From contig NZ_FQWE01000010.1 in NCBI RefSeq assembly GCF_900129575.1, positions 62,001-126,000 of the forward strand: a stretch of 64,000 nt of DNA, in the 5' to 3' direction. The notes beneath the pieces are model-generated. The model saw only the letters and a program-made list of their open reading frames with translations, did not search any database and had not been told where the DNA came from. The stretch's first letter is position 1; every line of letters begins with the position of its first letter. The DNA is from Flavobacterium segetis. Lineage in GTDB: Bacteria > Bacteroidota > Bacteroidia > Flavobacteriales > Flavobacteriaceae. The position numbers and the translations under genes were made by a program. Shown here piece by piece: positions 37,479 through 47,036 of the stretch.

Positions 37479-38906
37479 TTATAACGTTAGTTTTTTATGG
37501 ATGTCTTCAACAAATTTTTTAAATTGTTTGTCTGTTGCAACTAGATTATCAACAGTTTTACAAGCATGTAAGACGGTGGCATGATCTCGGTCTCCTATTT
37601 GAGAACCAATATTTGCTAATGAAGCTTTAGTGAATTTCTTTGCAAAAAACATAGCTAGTTGCCTCGCTTGTACAACGTGTCTTTTTCTTGTTTTTGATTG
37701 CAAAGTTTCTAGATCTAATTGAAAATAATCAGATACAATTTTCTGAATGTAGTCAATAGAAATTTCTCTTTTTACATTTTTAACGAATTTTTCAACAACG
37801 CTTTTTGCAAGTTCTAGAGTAACTTCTTTCTTATTAAATGAAGATTGAGCTATTAAAGAGATGATCGCACCCTCAAGTTCTCTGACATTTGATTTAATAT
37901 TACGTGCAACATATTCCACGATTTCTTCCGGAATTTGTACACCATCTCTGTAAAGTATATTCTTCAAGATAGAAATACGTGTTTCGTAATCAGGCTGATG
38001 AATTTCAGCTGATAATCCCCATTTAAAACGAGATAATAAACGTTGTTCAATATCTTGCATGTCAACAGGAGCTTTATCAGAAGTCAAAATGACTTGTTTC
38101 CCGTTTTGATGTAAATAATTAAAAATATGAAAGAACACATCTTGAGTTCCTGATTTGCCAGATAGGAATTGAACATCATCGATAATTAAAACATCGATTA
38201 ATTGATAGAAGTGAATGAAATCATTTCTATTATTTTTTTTAACAGAATCTATATATTGTTGAGTAAATATTTCAGCAGAAATATACAAAACCGTTTTTTC
38301 AGGATATTTATCCTTTATCTCCACACCTATAGCATGAGCTAAATGTGTTTTTCCAAGACCAACTCCACCAAAAATTAATAAAGGATTAAAAGAAGTTCCT
38401 CCTGGTTTATTGGCAACAGCCATTCCAGCAGATCTTGCTAATCTATTTGAATCTCCTTCTAAGAAATTGTCGAAACTGTAATTCGCATTTAATTGAGATT
38501 CTATTTTTAAATTACGGATACCAGGTATTACAAATGGATTTTTAAGTTCTGGATTTAAGTTTTTAAAAGGAGCATCAACTTCTTGCGGCTTCATAGAAAC
38601 TCTATTAGCACTTGGCAATTGCTCTGTAAAAGGTTGTTTGTTGCCGTAAGTGTTTTCCATTCTGATTTTATAAAGTAACTTTGCATTTTTACCAAGTTCT
38701 TTAGTAAGCGCTACCTTTAACAATTTCACGTAATGTTCTTCTAACCATTCATAAAAAAATTTACTTGGAACTTGAATGTACAATGCATTATCGGTAAGTT
38801 CAACTGACTTGATTGGTTCAAACCAAGTTTTGTAGGCTTGATCTTGGATGTTGTCTTTTATAAAAGACAAACAGTTTTCCCATACTGATTGAGCAGTTTT
38901 GTTCAT
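37479..38906 (-). CDS. dnaA: chromosomal replication initiator protein DnaA
   Basis: A 475-residue replication initiator. Domain I (residues 1-85) is present, followed by a short domain II linker. The AAA+ domain III has Walker A GGVGLGKT at 180-187 and Walker B VLIIDDVQFLSG near 240, and domain IV has the DnaA-box-binding signature IGDRDHATVLHACK near 440-453. It is the leftward gene of a divergent pair with a thioesterase gene and is followed by the phosphatase gene after 7 bp. Only one weak DnaA-box-like sequence lies in the 184-bp upstream region, so an origin there is not supported. Confidence 0.98.
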   Translation of the reverse strand: MNKTAQSVWENCLSFIKDNIQDQAYKTWFEPIKSVELTDNALYIQVPSKFFYEWLEEHYVKLLKVALTKELGKNAKLLYKIRMENTYGNKQPFTEQLPSANRVSMKPQEVDAPFKNLNPELKNPFVIPGIRNLKIESQLNANYSFDNFLEGDSNRLARSAGMAVANKPGGTSFNPLLIFGGVGLGKTHLAHAIGVEIKDKYPEKTVLYISAEIFTQQYIDSVKKNNRNDFIHFYQLIDVLIIDDVQFLSGKSGTQDVFFHIFNYLHQNGKQVILTSDKAPVDMQDIEQRLLSRFKWGLSAEIHQPDYETRISILKNILYRDGVQIPEEIVEYVARNIKSNVRELEGAIISLIAQSSFNKKEVTLELAKSVVEKFVKNVKREISIDYIQKIVSDYFQLDLETLQSKTRKRHVVQARQLAMFFAKKFTKASLANIGSQIGDRDHATVLHACKTVDNLVATDKQFKKFVEDIHKKLTL

Positions 38907-39090
38907 AGATTCTATTAAATTGTTTTTAATTGGTAATTTTTATCTTACTAAAAAAAAGAGGTTTTATTATTAATTATCGGGGTAACAAATATGTGAACAA
39001 TTTTCTGTAAAAAAAAATATATAGGGTAATAATTTCCCGAATTATTGTTGTAAGGACGCTTAAAAAGTTTTAAAATTTTATATAAAAATA

Positions 39091-39495
39091 ATGAAAGATC
39101 ATCAAGTAGAAGTGAGAGTACGGTATTCAGAAACGGACCAAATGGGTGTAGTTTATCATGGAAATTACATCCCATATTTTGAGATAGGAAGGGTCGAATG
39201 GCTTAGAAACAAAGGGATTTCATATAAAAGCATGGAGCAAAGTGGTATTGCGCTTCCTATCGTTTCCATGAGCATCAATTATAAAAAACCAGCTCGTTAT
39301 GATGAGTTACTAACGATTCACACCATCTTTAAAAGCCAGTCGTCTGTCAAGATAGAATTTGATTGTGCAATTTATAATGAAACTAATGAGTTATTAACAA
39401 CTGCCCAATTTATTTTAGTTTTTGTGTCGTTAATATCTGGCAAACCAGTAAGTCCGCCAGATTATATTTTAGAATTGTTTAAGGCAATGGAATAA
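39091..39495 (+). CDS. acyl-CoA thioesterase (YbgC/FadM 4HBT family)
   Basis: A 134-residue hotdog-fold thioesterase. The active-site region RYSETDQMGVVYHGNYIPYF at residues 10-29 contains the Asp-x-x-x-x-Val-x-H/Y-x-x-Asn pattern of the YbgC/4-hydroxybenzoyl-CoA thioesterase group. Members form tetramers and hydrolyse short- or medium-chain acyl-CoA or acyl carrier protein esters. It is divergent from dnaA, with no operon partner. Substrate preference is unknown. Confidence 0.92.
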   Translation: MKDHQVEVRVRYSETDQMGVVYHGNYIPYFEIGRVEWLRNKGISYKSMEQSGIALPIVSMSINYKKPARYDELLTIHTIFKSQSSVKIEFDCAIYNETNELLTTAQFILVFVSLISGKPVSPPDYILELFKAME

Positions 39496-39526
39496 AGGGC
39501 AACACCATGATGCTTTTTAACGAAAA

Positions 39527-40156
39527 TTATAGCCGTTGAACTATTATTCCAAAAATTGAATTAAAAATGTCGTACACATTTTCGGCATTTTTTTTTCGTA
39601 TTTTTATCTCTATTTTGCCCATTGGAATTTCTGAAATTTCATTTATTTCCATCTCTTGACTTATAATTTCGAGTTTTTTTTCTTTAATGACTCGCATTAC
39701 TTTGTTCATGTTTTGGTAGTCGAAAGAAATTATAAAATGAATATTAACAGTTTTTTCGATGATCTCACAATTATCTAGAGCTAATTGTGCCGTTTTTTTG
39801 TAAGCGGTAATTAGGCCACCCACTCCAAGTTTAACTCCGCCAAAAATTCTTACTACAACAATTAGGATATTTGTTAAAGTGAATGACTGAATTTGACCAT
39901 AAATAGGCATTCCTGCGCTATTACTTGGTTCTCCATCGTCATTTACACGGTAGGATATAGATTCAGCCCCTATTTGGTAAGCATAGCAAAAATGTCCAGC
40001 ATGAGGGTGTTGTTTTCGCAAGACGTCTATTATAGGCTTGACTTCGTCTTCTGATAAGATAGGAAACGCGTATCCAAAGAATTTACTATTTTTTTCTTTA
40101 AACAGTACTACATCTGATGAATTTGCTATTGTATTGTAAGTGTCTTTTAATTCCAA
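39527..40156 (-). CDS. YigZ/IMPACT family protein (UPF0029)
   Basis: A 209-residue protein of the YigZ/IMPACT family. The N-terminal UPF0029 domain carries HAGHFCYAYQIG near 51-62, YRVNDDGEPSNSAGMPIYGQ at about 69-88 and GVKLGVGGLITAYKKTA near 105-121. A smaller C-terminal DUF1949 domain follows. The family may act in translation regulation or nucleic-acid binding; the bacterial role is unsettled. It is 11 bp from the HAD gene upstream, and the genes probably share a transcript with ribD. Confidence 0.93.
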   Translation of the reverse strand: MELKDTYNTIANSSDVVLFKEKNSKFFGYAFPILSEDEVKPIIDVLRKQHPHAGHFCYAYQIGAESISYRVNDDGEPSNSAGMPIYGQIQSFTLTNILIVVVRIFGGVKLGVGGLITAYKKTAQLALDNCEIIEKTVNIHFIISFDYQNMNKVMRVIKEKKLEIISQEMEINEISEIPMGKIEIKIRKKNAENVYDIFNSIFGIIVQRL

Positions 40157-40167
40157 AAAACTTTTTT

Positions 40168-40770
40168 CTAATTAATTTTCTTGTTTAATAACTCAATAAC
40201 ATCTTCCCCGCCAACTTGCAAATTCCAAATTTGAAATCCTAATTCGGCGGCTGCATCTGTATTTTCCTTTTTATCATCTACAAATAAAGTACGTTTTGGA
40301 TCGAGATCATGGTTGTTTATCAAATGTCTAAATATGTCTAAATCTGGTTTTCTAAGTCCAATTTCAAAGGAGAAATATACTTTTTCGAAGCATTGATAAA
40401 AATCACTGTAAAACGAGATTCCACTTTTCTTTTCGAAACTTTCAATATGAATTGCATCTGTATTAGACAATAAAAATAAGCGGTATTTTTTTGAAAGTAA
40501 TTGAAGAAATTCCAGTCGATACAAAGGAAAATCTAAAAGTATTGCTTTCCAAGCTGCTGAAATTTCCTCTAAATTAGAATTTGGAATATGTTTTTGAATG
40601 CCTAAAATAAAATTTTCAGGGGTAATTTTACCAGTTTCAAAATCCATATTTAAATCATTTAAGTCCTTATTCCAATTTGTTAAACCTAAATTTTTAAAGG
40701 CAGTAACGGTTGCGTTTTTATCTAAATTGATAAAAATATCTCCAAAATCAAATATTATTGTATTTATCAT
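40168..40770 (-). CDS. HAD-family hydrolase (YihX-like)
   Basis: A 200-residue HAD phosphatase. The nucleophile is D8 in IIFDFGDIFINL; the +2 position is Gly instead of Asp, as in the YihX-like branch (alpha-glucose-1-phosphate phosphatases). Motif II is LFLLSNTDAIHI near 107-118 and motif III/IV is RKPDLDIFRHL, then TLFVDDKKENTDAA near 172-185. Its start lies inside the end of ribD (23-bp overlap), suggesting translational coupling. In Flavobacteria a HAD enzyme could supply the missing phosphatase step of riboflavin synthesis; that is speculation here. Confidence 0.88.
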   Translation of the reverse strand: MINTIIFDFGDIFINLDKNATVTAFKNLGLTNWNKDLNDLNMDFETGKITPENFILGIQKHIPNSNLEEISAAWKAILLDFPLYRLEFLQLLSKKYRLFLLSNTDAIHIESFEKKSGISFYSDFYQCFEKVYFSFEIGLRKPDLDIFRHLINNHDLDPKRTLFVDDKKENTDAAAELGFQIWNLQVGGEDVIELLNKKIN

Positions 40771-41806
40771 GGTTTCTTGAAATTAGGAGTTCGTCGTTTT
40801 CTATGTTTAACTTCACATTTTGATTCTTCGTGAAGTTTGGTGCTTTAGTACCAGAATCAAATTGAACTTTTCCAATAAAAAGCCGTGCTTCATCCCAGAG
40901 ATTATTGTCGATAAAAGTTTGCAGTGTTTGTTTACCACCTTCAATAATTACAGACTGAATTTGATGCCTATACAAAGTACTAACGATTTGATTGGCAACA
41001 TTTTTTTTAAAGTCGATACTTTCAAAGATAGTATTTTCTTTTTCGAAAATATCTTTATTTTTTGAAAAGACAATCGTTTTAAATTGATTATCAAGAATAT
41101 GACTGTTTTCAGGAATTCGATTATTTTGGTCTAAAACTAATCGAATTGGATTATTTCCTGTCCAATCTCGTACATCTAGTTTTGGGTTATCATCAACAAC
41201 AGTTTGCGTTCCTACCAGAATTGATTGTTCTTCGCTTCGCCATTTATGAACAAGTTGTCTAGAATATTGATTAGTTATCCAAATTGGTTTTCTTTCTATT
41301 TTTTCACTTGGCGCAACAAAACCATCTTGACTTTCGGCCCATTTTAAAATAATGAATGGTCGTTGTTTAGTTTGAAAAGTAAAAAATCGTTTATTTAGTT
41401 CTAAGCATTCTTTTTCACAAACGCCAACAGTGACGTTTATACCGGCTTTGATTAATCTTTTAATTCCGTCTCCTGCTACTTTTACATTTGGATCTACGGT
41501 TCCAATAATGACATTTGGAATTTTATTTTCAATGATGAAATTGCAACAAGGGGGTGTTTTTCCAAAATGACTACAGGGCTCTAAACTAACATAAATGGTC
41601 GCTTTTGCTAAAAGGGATTTGTCCTTCACTGAGTTTATAGCGTTAACTTCAGCGTGCGGTTCGCCTGCTTTTTTATGCCAACCTTCCCCAATGATTTTTC
41701 CATCGTAGACTATCACACTACCAACCATAGGATTTGGGTAAGTTGTGCCAAGACCATTTTTAGCTAATTGAATGCATCTTTTTATATATTGCTCTTGTAT
41801 TTTCAC
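40748..41806 (-). CDS. ribD: bifunctional riboflavin biosynthesis protein RibD
   Basis: A 352-residue two-domain enzyme of riboflavin synthesis. The N-terminal deaminase has the zinc site HAEVNAI near 50-56 with PCSHFGKTPPC near 77-87 (His plus two Cys). The C-terminal reductase starts near 147 (RPFIILKWAESQDGFVAPSE). Together they deaminate diaminohydroxyphosphoribosylaminopyrimidine and reduce the ribose. Length is normal. It is the first gene of the minus-strand group ribD-HAD-yigZ and overlaps the HAD gene by 23 bp. Confidence 0.96.
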   Translation of the reverse strand: MKIQEQYIKRCIQLAKNGLGTTYPNPMVGSVIVYDGKIIGEGWHKKAGEPHAEVNAINSVKDKSLLAKATIYVSLEPCSHFGKTPPCCNFIIENKIPNVIIGTVDPNVKVAGDGIKRLIKAGINVTVGVCEKECLELNKRFFTFQTKQRPFIILKWAESQDGFVAPSEKIERKPIWITNQYSRQLVHKWRSEEQSILVGTQTVVDDNPKLDVRDWTGNNPIRLVLDQNNRIPENSHILDNQFKTIVFSKNKDIFEKENTIFESIDFKKNVANQIVSTLYRHQIQSVIIEGGKQTLQTFIDNNLWDEARLFIGKVQFDSGTKAPNFTKNQNVKLNIENDELLISRNHDKYNNI

Positions 41807-41877
41807 ATCGTAAAAGTACTAAATTTTGAGTTTATGAGAATCTTTACTAACTTTTGATAAATACAAAAAACAATTTC

Positions 41878-41885
41878 TATTTTTG
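41878..41885 (+). promoter_or_regulatory. putative promoter of GNAT-prmC operon
   Basis: TATTTTTG (TAnnTTTG) lies 24 nt before the ATG. A TTG at 41854-41856 is 21 nt upstream of it, within the accepted -33 to -7 spacing. Confidence 0.55.
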
Positions 41886-41909
41886 CCTTCGAATTAGAAT
41901 TTTTAGACC

Positions 41910-42401
41910 ATGGAAAACTATACTATTAGAAAAATTAAAAAAGAAGACAACCAGCAAGTTGCACAATTGATACGCGCTGTTTTTGAAGAATTGGAGATTC
42001 CAAAAGTTGGAACAGCTTATGAAGATCCATATTTAGATTACATGTTTGAGGAATACAATAAATCTAGATCGGTTTATTTTGTTGTTGAAAATAATGATAA
42101 AATAGTTGGTTGTGCGGGAATTGCTCAGTTAGAAAATGAAGAGGAAACGATTTGTGAATTGCAAAAAATGTATTTTCTTCCTGAAACTCGTAAAAAAGGA
42201 ATTGGAGCAGAGATGATGGAGCTTTGTTTACAAAGCGCAAAGAATTTCGGATTTGAAAAGTGTTATTTAGAAACCATGCCGTTTATGATTGATGCGCAAA
42301 AACTATATTCAAGATCTGGATTTGAACCTATCAGCGCTCCAATGGGAAGCACAGGACACGTGAGTTGCCCTGTTTGGATGCTGAAGGATTTAGCTCTTTA
42401 A
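41910..42401 (+). CDS. GNAT-family N-acetyltransferase
   Basis: A 163-residue acetyltransferase. The acetyl-CoA-binding loop is LPETRKKGIGAEMMELCLQS at about 91-110 and the fold is completed by CYLETMPFMIDAQKLYSRSG. The substrate is unknown. It overlaps nothing but ends 2 bp before prmC, so the two are probably cotranscribed from the TAnnTTTG promoter upstream. Pairing with a protein-modification gene is suggestive only. Confidence 0.87.
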   Translation: MENYTIRKIKKEDNQQVAQLIRAVFEELEIPKVGTAYEDPYLDYMFEEYNKSRSVYFVVENNDKIVGCAGIAQLENEEETICELQKMYFLPETRKKGIGAEMMELCLQSAKNFGFEKCYLETMPFMIDAQKLYSRSGFEPISAPMGSTGHVSCPVWMLKDLAL

Positions 42402-42403
42402 TT

Positions 42404-43258
42404 ATGAAAATTAAAGACTATCGAGTGCAGTTTATTAATGCCCTCACATCAAAATATGACGCGGGAGAAGCGGAAAGTTTTTTCTATTTAATTCTTGAAG
42501 AAAAATACCAATTGAGGCGGATTGATTTGGCCCTAAAGCCTGATTTGACTTTTGCAGAAAATGATATTTTAAATTGGAATTTAATTTTAGAGCAATTGAA
42601 ATTAGAAATTCCGGTACAATATCTACTTGGGAAAACTAGTTTTTATGGGTTGGATTTTGAAGTTAATTCTAACGTTTTAATTCCTAGACCAGAGACGGAG
42701 GAATTAGTCGACTGGATTGTTCAAAGTGCACGGACTATAGGAAAAGATAAAACATTGAAAATTTTAGATATTGGAACTGGAAGCGGGTGTATTGCAATTG
42801 CTTTGGCAAAAAATATTAAAAATGCAAAACTATTTGCTATTGATATATCCGATAAAGCTTTGGCTACAGCCAAAATAAATGCAAAAGTTAATAAAGTAGA
42901 AGTTACTTTCCTACATGAAAATATCCTCGAAACAACACATTTAAACCAAAAGTTTGACATTATAGTTTCAAATCCTCCTTATGTTCGAAACCTTGAAAAG
43001 CAGGAGATCAAGAAAAATGTTTTAGATAATGAACCACATTTGGCACTTTTTGTAGATGACAATGATGCTTTGATTTTTTATAAAAAAATAGCGCGATTAG
43101 CCAAAACCAACTTATCCGAAAGCGGACAATTATTTTTTGAAATCAATCAGTATTTAGGTCCAGAAATGATTGAATTACTTGAAAAAATGGCTTTTCGTAA
43201 TGTCGAATTGCGCAAAGATATTTATGGCAATGATAGAATGATTGTAGGTTCTATGTAA
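42404..43258 (+). CDS. prmC: peptide chain release factor N5-glutamine methyltransferase
   Basis: A 284-residue SAM-dependent enzyme that methylates the GGQ glutamine of class I release factors. I chose the ATG at 42404, 2 bp after the GNAT stop; an ATG at 42365 lies inside that gene and adds 13 irrelevant residues. The N-terminal helical domain is present, followed by VLIPRPETEELVDWIV and the SAM motif ILDIGTGSGCIAIALAK near 115-131. The catalytic NPPY motif (IIVSNPPYVRN) lies near 190. Length is typical. Confidence 0.95.
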   Translation: MKIKDYRVQFINALTSKYDAGEAESFFYLILEEKYQLRRIDLALKPDLTFAENDILNWNLILEQLKLEIPVQYLLGKTSFYGLDFEVNSNVLIPRPETEELVDWIVQSARTIGKDKTLKILDIGTGSGCIAIALAKNIKNAKLFAIDISDKALATAKINAKVNKVEVTFLHENILETTHLNQKFDIIVSNPPYVRNLEKQEIKKNVLDNEPHLALFVDDNDALIFYKKIARLAKTNLSESGQLFFEINQYLGPEMIELLEKMAFRNVELRKDIYGNDRMIVGSM

Positions 43259-43773
43259 GATTTATGAGGAACTAAAAAAGGTGTTAAATTAGATTACAGA
43301 GTGCTAAGTATAAGATTTAAAATTTTTTTAAACACTTTTAGAAAATTTAATTAGTATTAATTTTTTAAATATTTATTAGGATTGACAGGATGCCTAGGAC
43401 AAAAAATTTATAACAAGTTGTTGTTTTTTGTTTAAAATTATCAAACTCTCGAAAATACAATGCGTATTTAAATTAGTTGATTAGGTGCTCAAGTTTCTGC
43501 GCTTCACAAAGAGTAAAATCGTCTACCGATTTTATTAAAAACGGACAATTTCTAAAGTAGGAAGTACAAGGGGATAACTTTTTTCAGATAATTTTATAAT
43601 TGAACATCTGAAACAAGAAATTAAATTGCTTAAAAAAAATAATGATGAAATTTAAGCCATCGGATTTAATTCAATTTAAACAGCAAAAATTAATAAATCC
43701 AACCTTGAACAACAATTTATTACTTTATATTTCAAATTTACTGCTCAATACTTCATACTTCATATCTTCCTAA
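43259..43773. other. gene-free region
   Basis: About 515 bp between the convergent prmC and ABC permease genes. A 19-codon open stretch at roughly 43598-43656 could encode a Lys/Glu-rich helix (IIEHLKQEIKLLKKNNDEI) but is preceded by a stop and has no start, so at most it is a decayed remnant. No clear terminator hairpin is visible. Confidence 0.35.
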
Positions 43774-45018
43774 TTACTCATATCGTAAAGCCTCAATAGG
43801 GTCTAAAACTGCCGCTTTTATCGCAGGATATAATCCTGAAGCGATGGCAACAATAAAACTAGTTATAAATGCGGCCATGATTGCGCCCCACGGAATTACA
43901 AATGCAAAATCTAATGCAGTAGCGATTCCAAAACCAATTAATATTCCAAAAATAATTCCTACTAATCCACCCAGTTGACCAATGAGTAGGGTTTCTATAA
44001 AAAATTGAATTGCAATTGTAGTTTTTTTAGCTCCTAAAGCTTTTCTCACTCCAATTTCTCTAGTGCGCTCCGTTACGGAAACAATCATGATGTTCATCAA
44101 AGCAATAGATGATCCCAGGACCGTAATCACACCTATAAGCCATGACGCTAATCCAAGATATTGCGTAATTCCTAAAATTCTATTTATCAAATCGTCACTT
44201 CGAACCACACCAAAGTTATTGTCCTTTATCGGACTCAATTTACGCACTCTTCTCATTGTGCTATTAGCATTATCAAGTGCTTGCTCAAGTAATTCCTTTT
44301 TACCCACCATTACACTCACAGTATAATTTATATTTGGTGCTGTGAATAATGATCTTGCAACTTGAATAGGAATTAAAACTCTTAAATCTTGATTGTTACC
44401 AAATGTTGAACCTTTCTCTTTTAAAACACCAATCACTCGAAATCGCGCTCCGCGTATAGAAATTATTTTATCAATTGGGTTCACATCTTTTAAGAGTCCT
44501 TTCTCAAAATCAGAGCCTACAACGCATACATAAGCATTATTATCAATATCAAATTGCGTAAAATTCCGACCAGCACTCGTTTCTAAACCTGAATTAGTCA
44601 TAAAAAATTCATCAACGCCAAGAACTGTATTTTCAGGATCAGTTTTAGTCGCCTCAAATTTAACTTCTGCGCCAGATGTAGCAGTAAAGGATAAAGAAGT
44701 TTCGGTGAAAGGATAACTGTATTTGTTTTTAAACGAAACCGCCTCCGGGTAAGATATGATAGGATTTATAATCTCCCGCTCTGAACCCCCACGATTTCTA
44801 GTGGTATTCTCGTACTGTTTGATATTGAATGTATTGGCTCCCATCGAGGCAAAATCAGTTGAAATTGTGTTTTCTAATGCTGATACAACAGTAAGAATAC
44901 TTACTAGAGCGGTAATTCCTATAGCAATAATCATCACCGTAAGAACCGTGCGTAGCAATTGAGTCCTAATAGAACCAAATGCAATGCGTATATTTTCTTT
45001 AAATAGTTTTAACATCAT
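43774..45018 (-). CDS. MacB-like ABC transporter permease (FtsX domain)
   Basis: A 414-residue inner-membrane permease of the MacB/LolE type. One membrane helix near residue 20-40 (RTVLTVMIIAIGITALVSIL) is followed by a large periplasmic MacB core domain (about 45-270), then three C-terminal helices including the FtsX signature TERTREIGVRKALGAKKTTI near 315-334. The C-terminus is the usual GLYPAIKAAVLDPIEALRYE. Such permeases work with a separate ATPase to move substrates across the envelope mechanically. No matching ATPase gene is adjacent, so it must be encoded elsewhere. The start may be 45018 or 45015 (two consecutive ATG). Confidence 0.9.
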   Translation of the reverse strand: MMLKLFKENIRIAFGSIRTQLLRTVLTVMIIAIGITALVSILTVVSALENTISTDFASMGANTFNIKQYENTTRNRGGSEREIINPIISYPEAVSFKNKYSYPFTETSLSFTATSGAEVKFEATKTDPENTVLGVDEFFMTNSGLETSAGRNFTQFDIDNNAYVCVVGSDFEKGLLKDVNPIDKIISIRGARFRVIGVLKEKGSTFGNNQDLRVLIPIQVARSLFTAPNINYTVSVMVGKKELLEQALDNANSTMRRVRKLSPIKDNNFGVVRSDDLINRILGITQYLGLASWLIGVITVLGSSIALMNIMIVSVTERTREIGVRKALGAKKTTIAIQFFIETLLIGQLGGLVGIIFGILIGFGIATALDFAFVIPWGAIMAAFITSFIVAIASGLYPAIKAAVLDPIEALRYE

Positions 45019-45094
45019 GTAAGTTTGACACGAAAATACAATTTTTGTTACAAGTTTCTTTATCTAAAAAGGAATTAATTGCAATCGCTTTTAT

Positions 45095-45242
45095 TTGGAG
45101 CTTTTTCTTGCTTTTCGTTTCAATTCAGCAGGAAAATAATTTGTTTTCAATTCCTTGAAAGGAGCTTCCGCTGGTTGCTCTTTCAAGAAAGAAAACAATA
45201 TTATTTTCTTACTGCTGCATTTTCACTGCAATCAAGGCTAGG
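45095..45242 (+). repeat. Flavobacterium-type intergenic repeat with long hairpin, copy A
   Basis: The flanks (TTGGAGCTTTTTCTTGCTTT on the left, TTTCACTGCAATCAAGGCTA on the right) match copy B at 51317-51398. Between them is an imperfect inverted repeat of about 92 bp. Its outer arms are 45126-45140 and 45200-45217 (CAGCAG...AAAATAAT type) and its inner arms are 45141-45165 and 45177-45198, with an 11-nt loop. It occupies the 351-bp region between the divergent permease and hisS genes. Confidence 0.7.
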
Positions 45243-45369
45243 TTTTGTGATAAAGTTTGCGCACTTTGTAAAGAGAATAAATTTTAAAATATGATATTTG
45301 CAAAATATTTAGATTTTTATAAATCACAACAATCTAGATTGACTATCGCTTATTTCAAAACATAACAAA

Positions 45370-46737
45370 ATGGCATCTAAACCAAGTATTCCTAAAGGAA
45401 CTAGAGATTTTTCACCTTCTGAGGTGGCTAAACGTCAATATATAATCCAGATTATTAAAAGTAATTTTGAAAAATTTGGTTTCCAACCCATAGAAACTCC
45501 TTCATTTGAAAATTCTGACACTTTAATGGGAAAGTACGGAGAAGAAGGGGATCGCCTTATTTTTAAAATATTGAATTCAGGAGACTATTTGGCGAAAGCC
45601 GATGCGACTCACTTGGAAAGTAAAGACAGTACTAAATTAACTTCGAGTATTTCAGAGAAAGCATTGCGTTATGATTTAACTGTACCGTTTGCAAGATATG
45701 TGGTGCAACATCAAAACGAGATTGAGTTTCCTTTTAAGAGATATCAAATTCAACCGGTATGGCGAGCAGATCGTCCGCAGAAAGGGCGTTTTAGAGAGTT
45801 TTTTCAATGTGATGCCGATGTTGTTGGATCAAAATCTCTTTGGCAAGAAGTAGAATTAGTTCAATTGTATGATACCGTTTTTACTGATTTGGGTTTAAGT
45901 GGAGTGATAATTAAAATCAATAACAGAAAAATTTTATCCGGTATTGCTGAGGTAATTGGCGCTTCTGATAAACTAATTGATTTTACAGTTGCTTTAGATA
46001 AGCTTGATAAAATAGGTGAAGACGGAGTTAAAAAGGAAATGATTGAAAAAGGAATCTCCTTAGAAGCGATTGTCAAAGTACAGCCATTATTCAATTTTAC
46101 AGGAACTATTTCTGAAAAAATCGATAAGCTTTCTGATCTATTATCTACTTCAGCTGATGGTATGAAGGGAGTAGAGGAATTGCGTTTCATTTGTGACAAT
46201 GTACTAAAGCTTGGTTTAGAGAGTGCGGTTTTAGATCTTGATGTAACCTTAGCTAGAGGGCTAAATTATTATACAGGAGCTATTTTTGAAGTGGCTCCGC
46301 CAAAATCAGTAGCAATGGGATCCATTGGTGGTGGTGGTCGTTATGATGATTTGACTGGTATTTTTGGATTGAAAAATATGAGTGGTGTAGGAATCTCTTT
46401 TGGTTTAGACCGAATCTATTTGGTGGTTGAAGAGCTAAATTTATTTCCAGAAACGGTAACAGCAACAACAAAAGCATTGTTTATAAATTATGGCGATAAG
46501 GAAGCTTTTTATGCTTTGCAAGCAATTCAAAAATTACGAGCCGCAGGAATAAAAGTAGAATTATATCCAGAGAATGCTAAGGTTGTAAAGCAATTTCAAC
46601 ATGCTGATAAAAGAGGAATTCCATTTGCAGTGATTATTGGAGAGCAGGAAATGGAATCGAATGTATATTCATTAAAAAATTTAAAAACGGGTGAACAAAT
46701 TTCTGTAGATTTTGAGAAACTGAAAAGTTCTTTATAA
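45370..46737 (+). CDS. hisS: histidyl-tRNA synthetase
   Basis: A 455-residue class II synthetase charging tRNA-His. It starts [16 protein letters not shown] with the family PKGTRDF block. Motif 2 lies in [20 protein letters not shown] near 122-141, the HisA signature is [14 protein letters not shown] near 295-308, and motif 3 [13 protein letters not shown] is near 340. The C-terminal anticodon-binding domain follows. Length is typical. It is monocistronic, with a strong terminator just after the stop. Confidence 0.97.
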   Translation: MASKPSIPKGTRDFSPSEVAKRQYIIQIIKSNFEKFGFQPIETPSFENSDTLMGKYGEEGDRLIFKILNSGDYLAKADATHLESKDSTKLTSSISEKALRYDLTVPFARYVVQHQNEIEFPFKRYQIQPVWRADRPQKGRFREFFQCDADVVGSKSLWQEVELVQLYDTVFTDLGLSGVIIKINNRKILSGIAEVIGASDKLIDFTVALDKLDKIGEDGVKKEMIEKGISLEAIVKVQPLFNFTGTISEKIDKLSDLLSTSADGMKGVEELRFICDNVLKLGLESAVLDLDVTLARGLNYYTGAIFEVAPPKSVAMGSIGGGGRYDDLTGIFGLKNMSGVGISFGLDRIYLVVEELNLFPETVTATTKALFINYGDKEAFYALQAIQKLRAAGIKVELYPENAKVVKQFQHADKRGIPFAVIIGEQEMESNVYSLKNLKTGEQISVDFEKLKSSL

Positions 46738-46760
46738 TAACACAGAAATTAAATGGCACA

Positions 46761-46794
46761 AAAAAAGCTTCGTTTGATTTAACGAAGCTTTTTT
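46761..46794 (+). terminator. intrinsic terminator after hisS
   Basis: A perfect 14-bp stem (AAAAAAGCTTCGTT at 46761-46774, AACGAAGCTTTTTT at 46781-46794) with a 6-nt loop and terminal T run. Confidence 0.9.
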
Positions 46795-47006
46795 AATATA
46801 ATACAATGGTGAATTAATAATTGTGTAAAATAAACACTTGGAAGGAAGTAAATGTAAATGTTGTTAACCTTCATTCACAAATTTAAAACTTTAACGCAAT
46901 GTCAATCTTAAAATAATCCTAAAGTTTTAAAATTTATTAAGATAAATTATTGCTTTCGATTAGTTCTTCAAAAGATGACAATATGACATTTTATATTAAT
47001 TGGCAG

Positions 47007-47014
47007 TAATTTTG
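47007..47014 (+). promoter_or_regulatory. putative -7 promoter element of grpE-dnaJ
   Basis: TAATTTTG (TAnnTTTG), 22 nt before the grpE ATG. No CIRCE inverted repeat is visible nearby. Confidence 0.5.
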
Positions 47015-47036
47015 CAATCTAGAGAAAAGAATTGAA

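Noticed and set aside
38907..39090. Possible replication origin upstream of dnaA
   Set aside because: Only one weak DnaA-box-like sequence (TGTGAACAA at about 38990) is present and there is no box cluster, so an origin is not supported.
43598..43656. Lys/Glu-rich coil-like reading resembling the end of a transposase OrfA
   Set aside because: It has no start and is preceded closely by a stop; about 19 codons are too few to call a transposase remnant.
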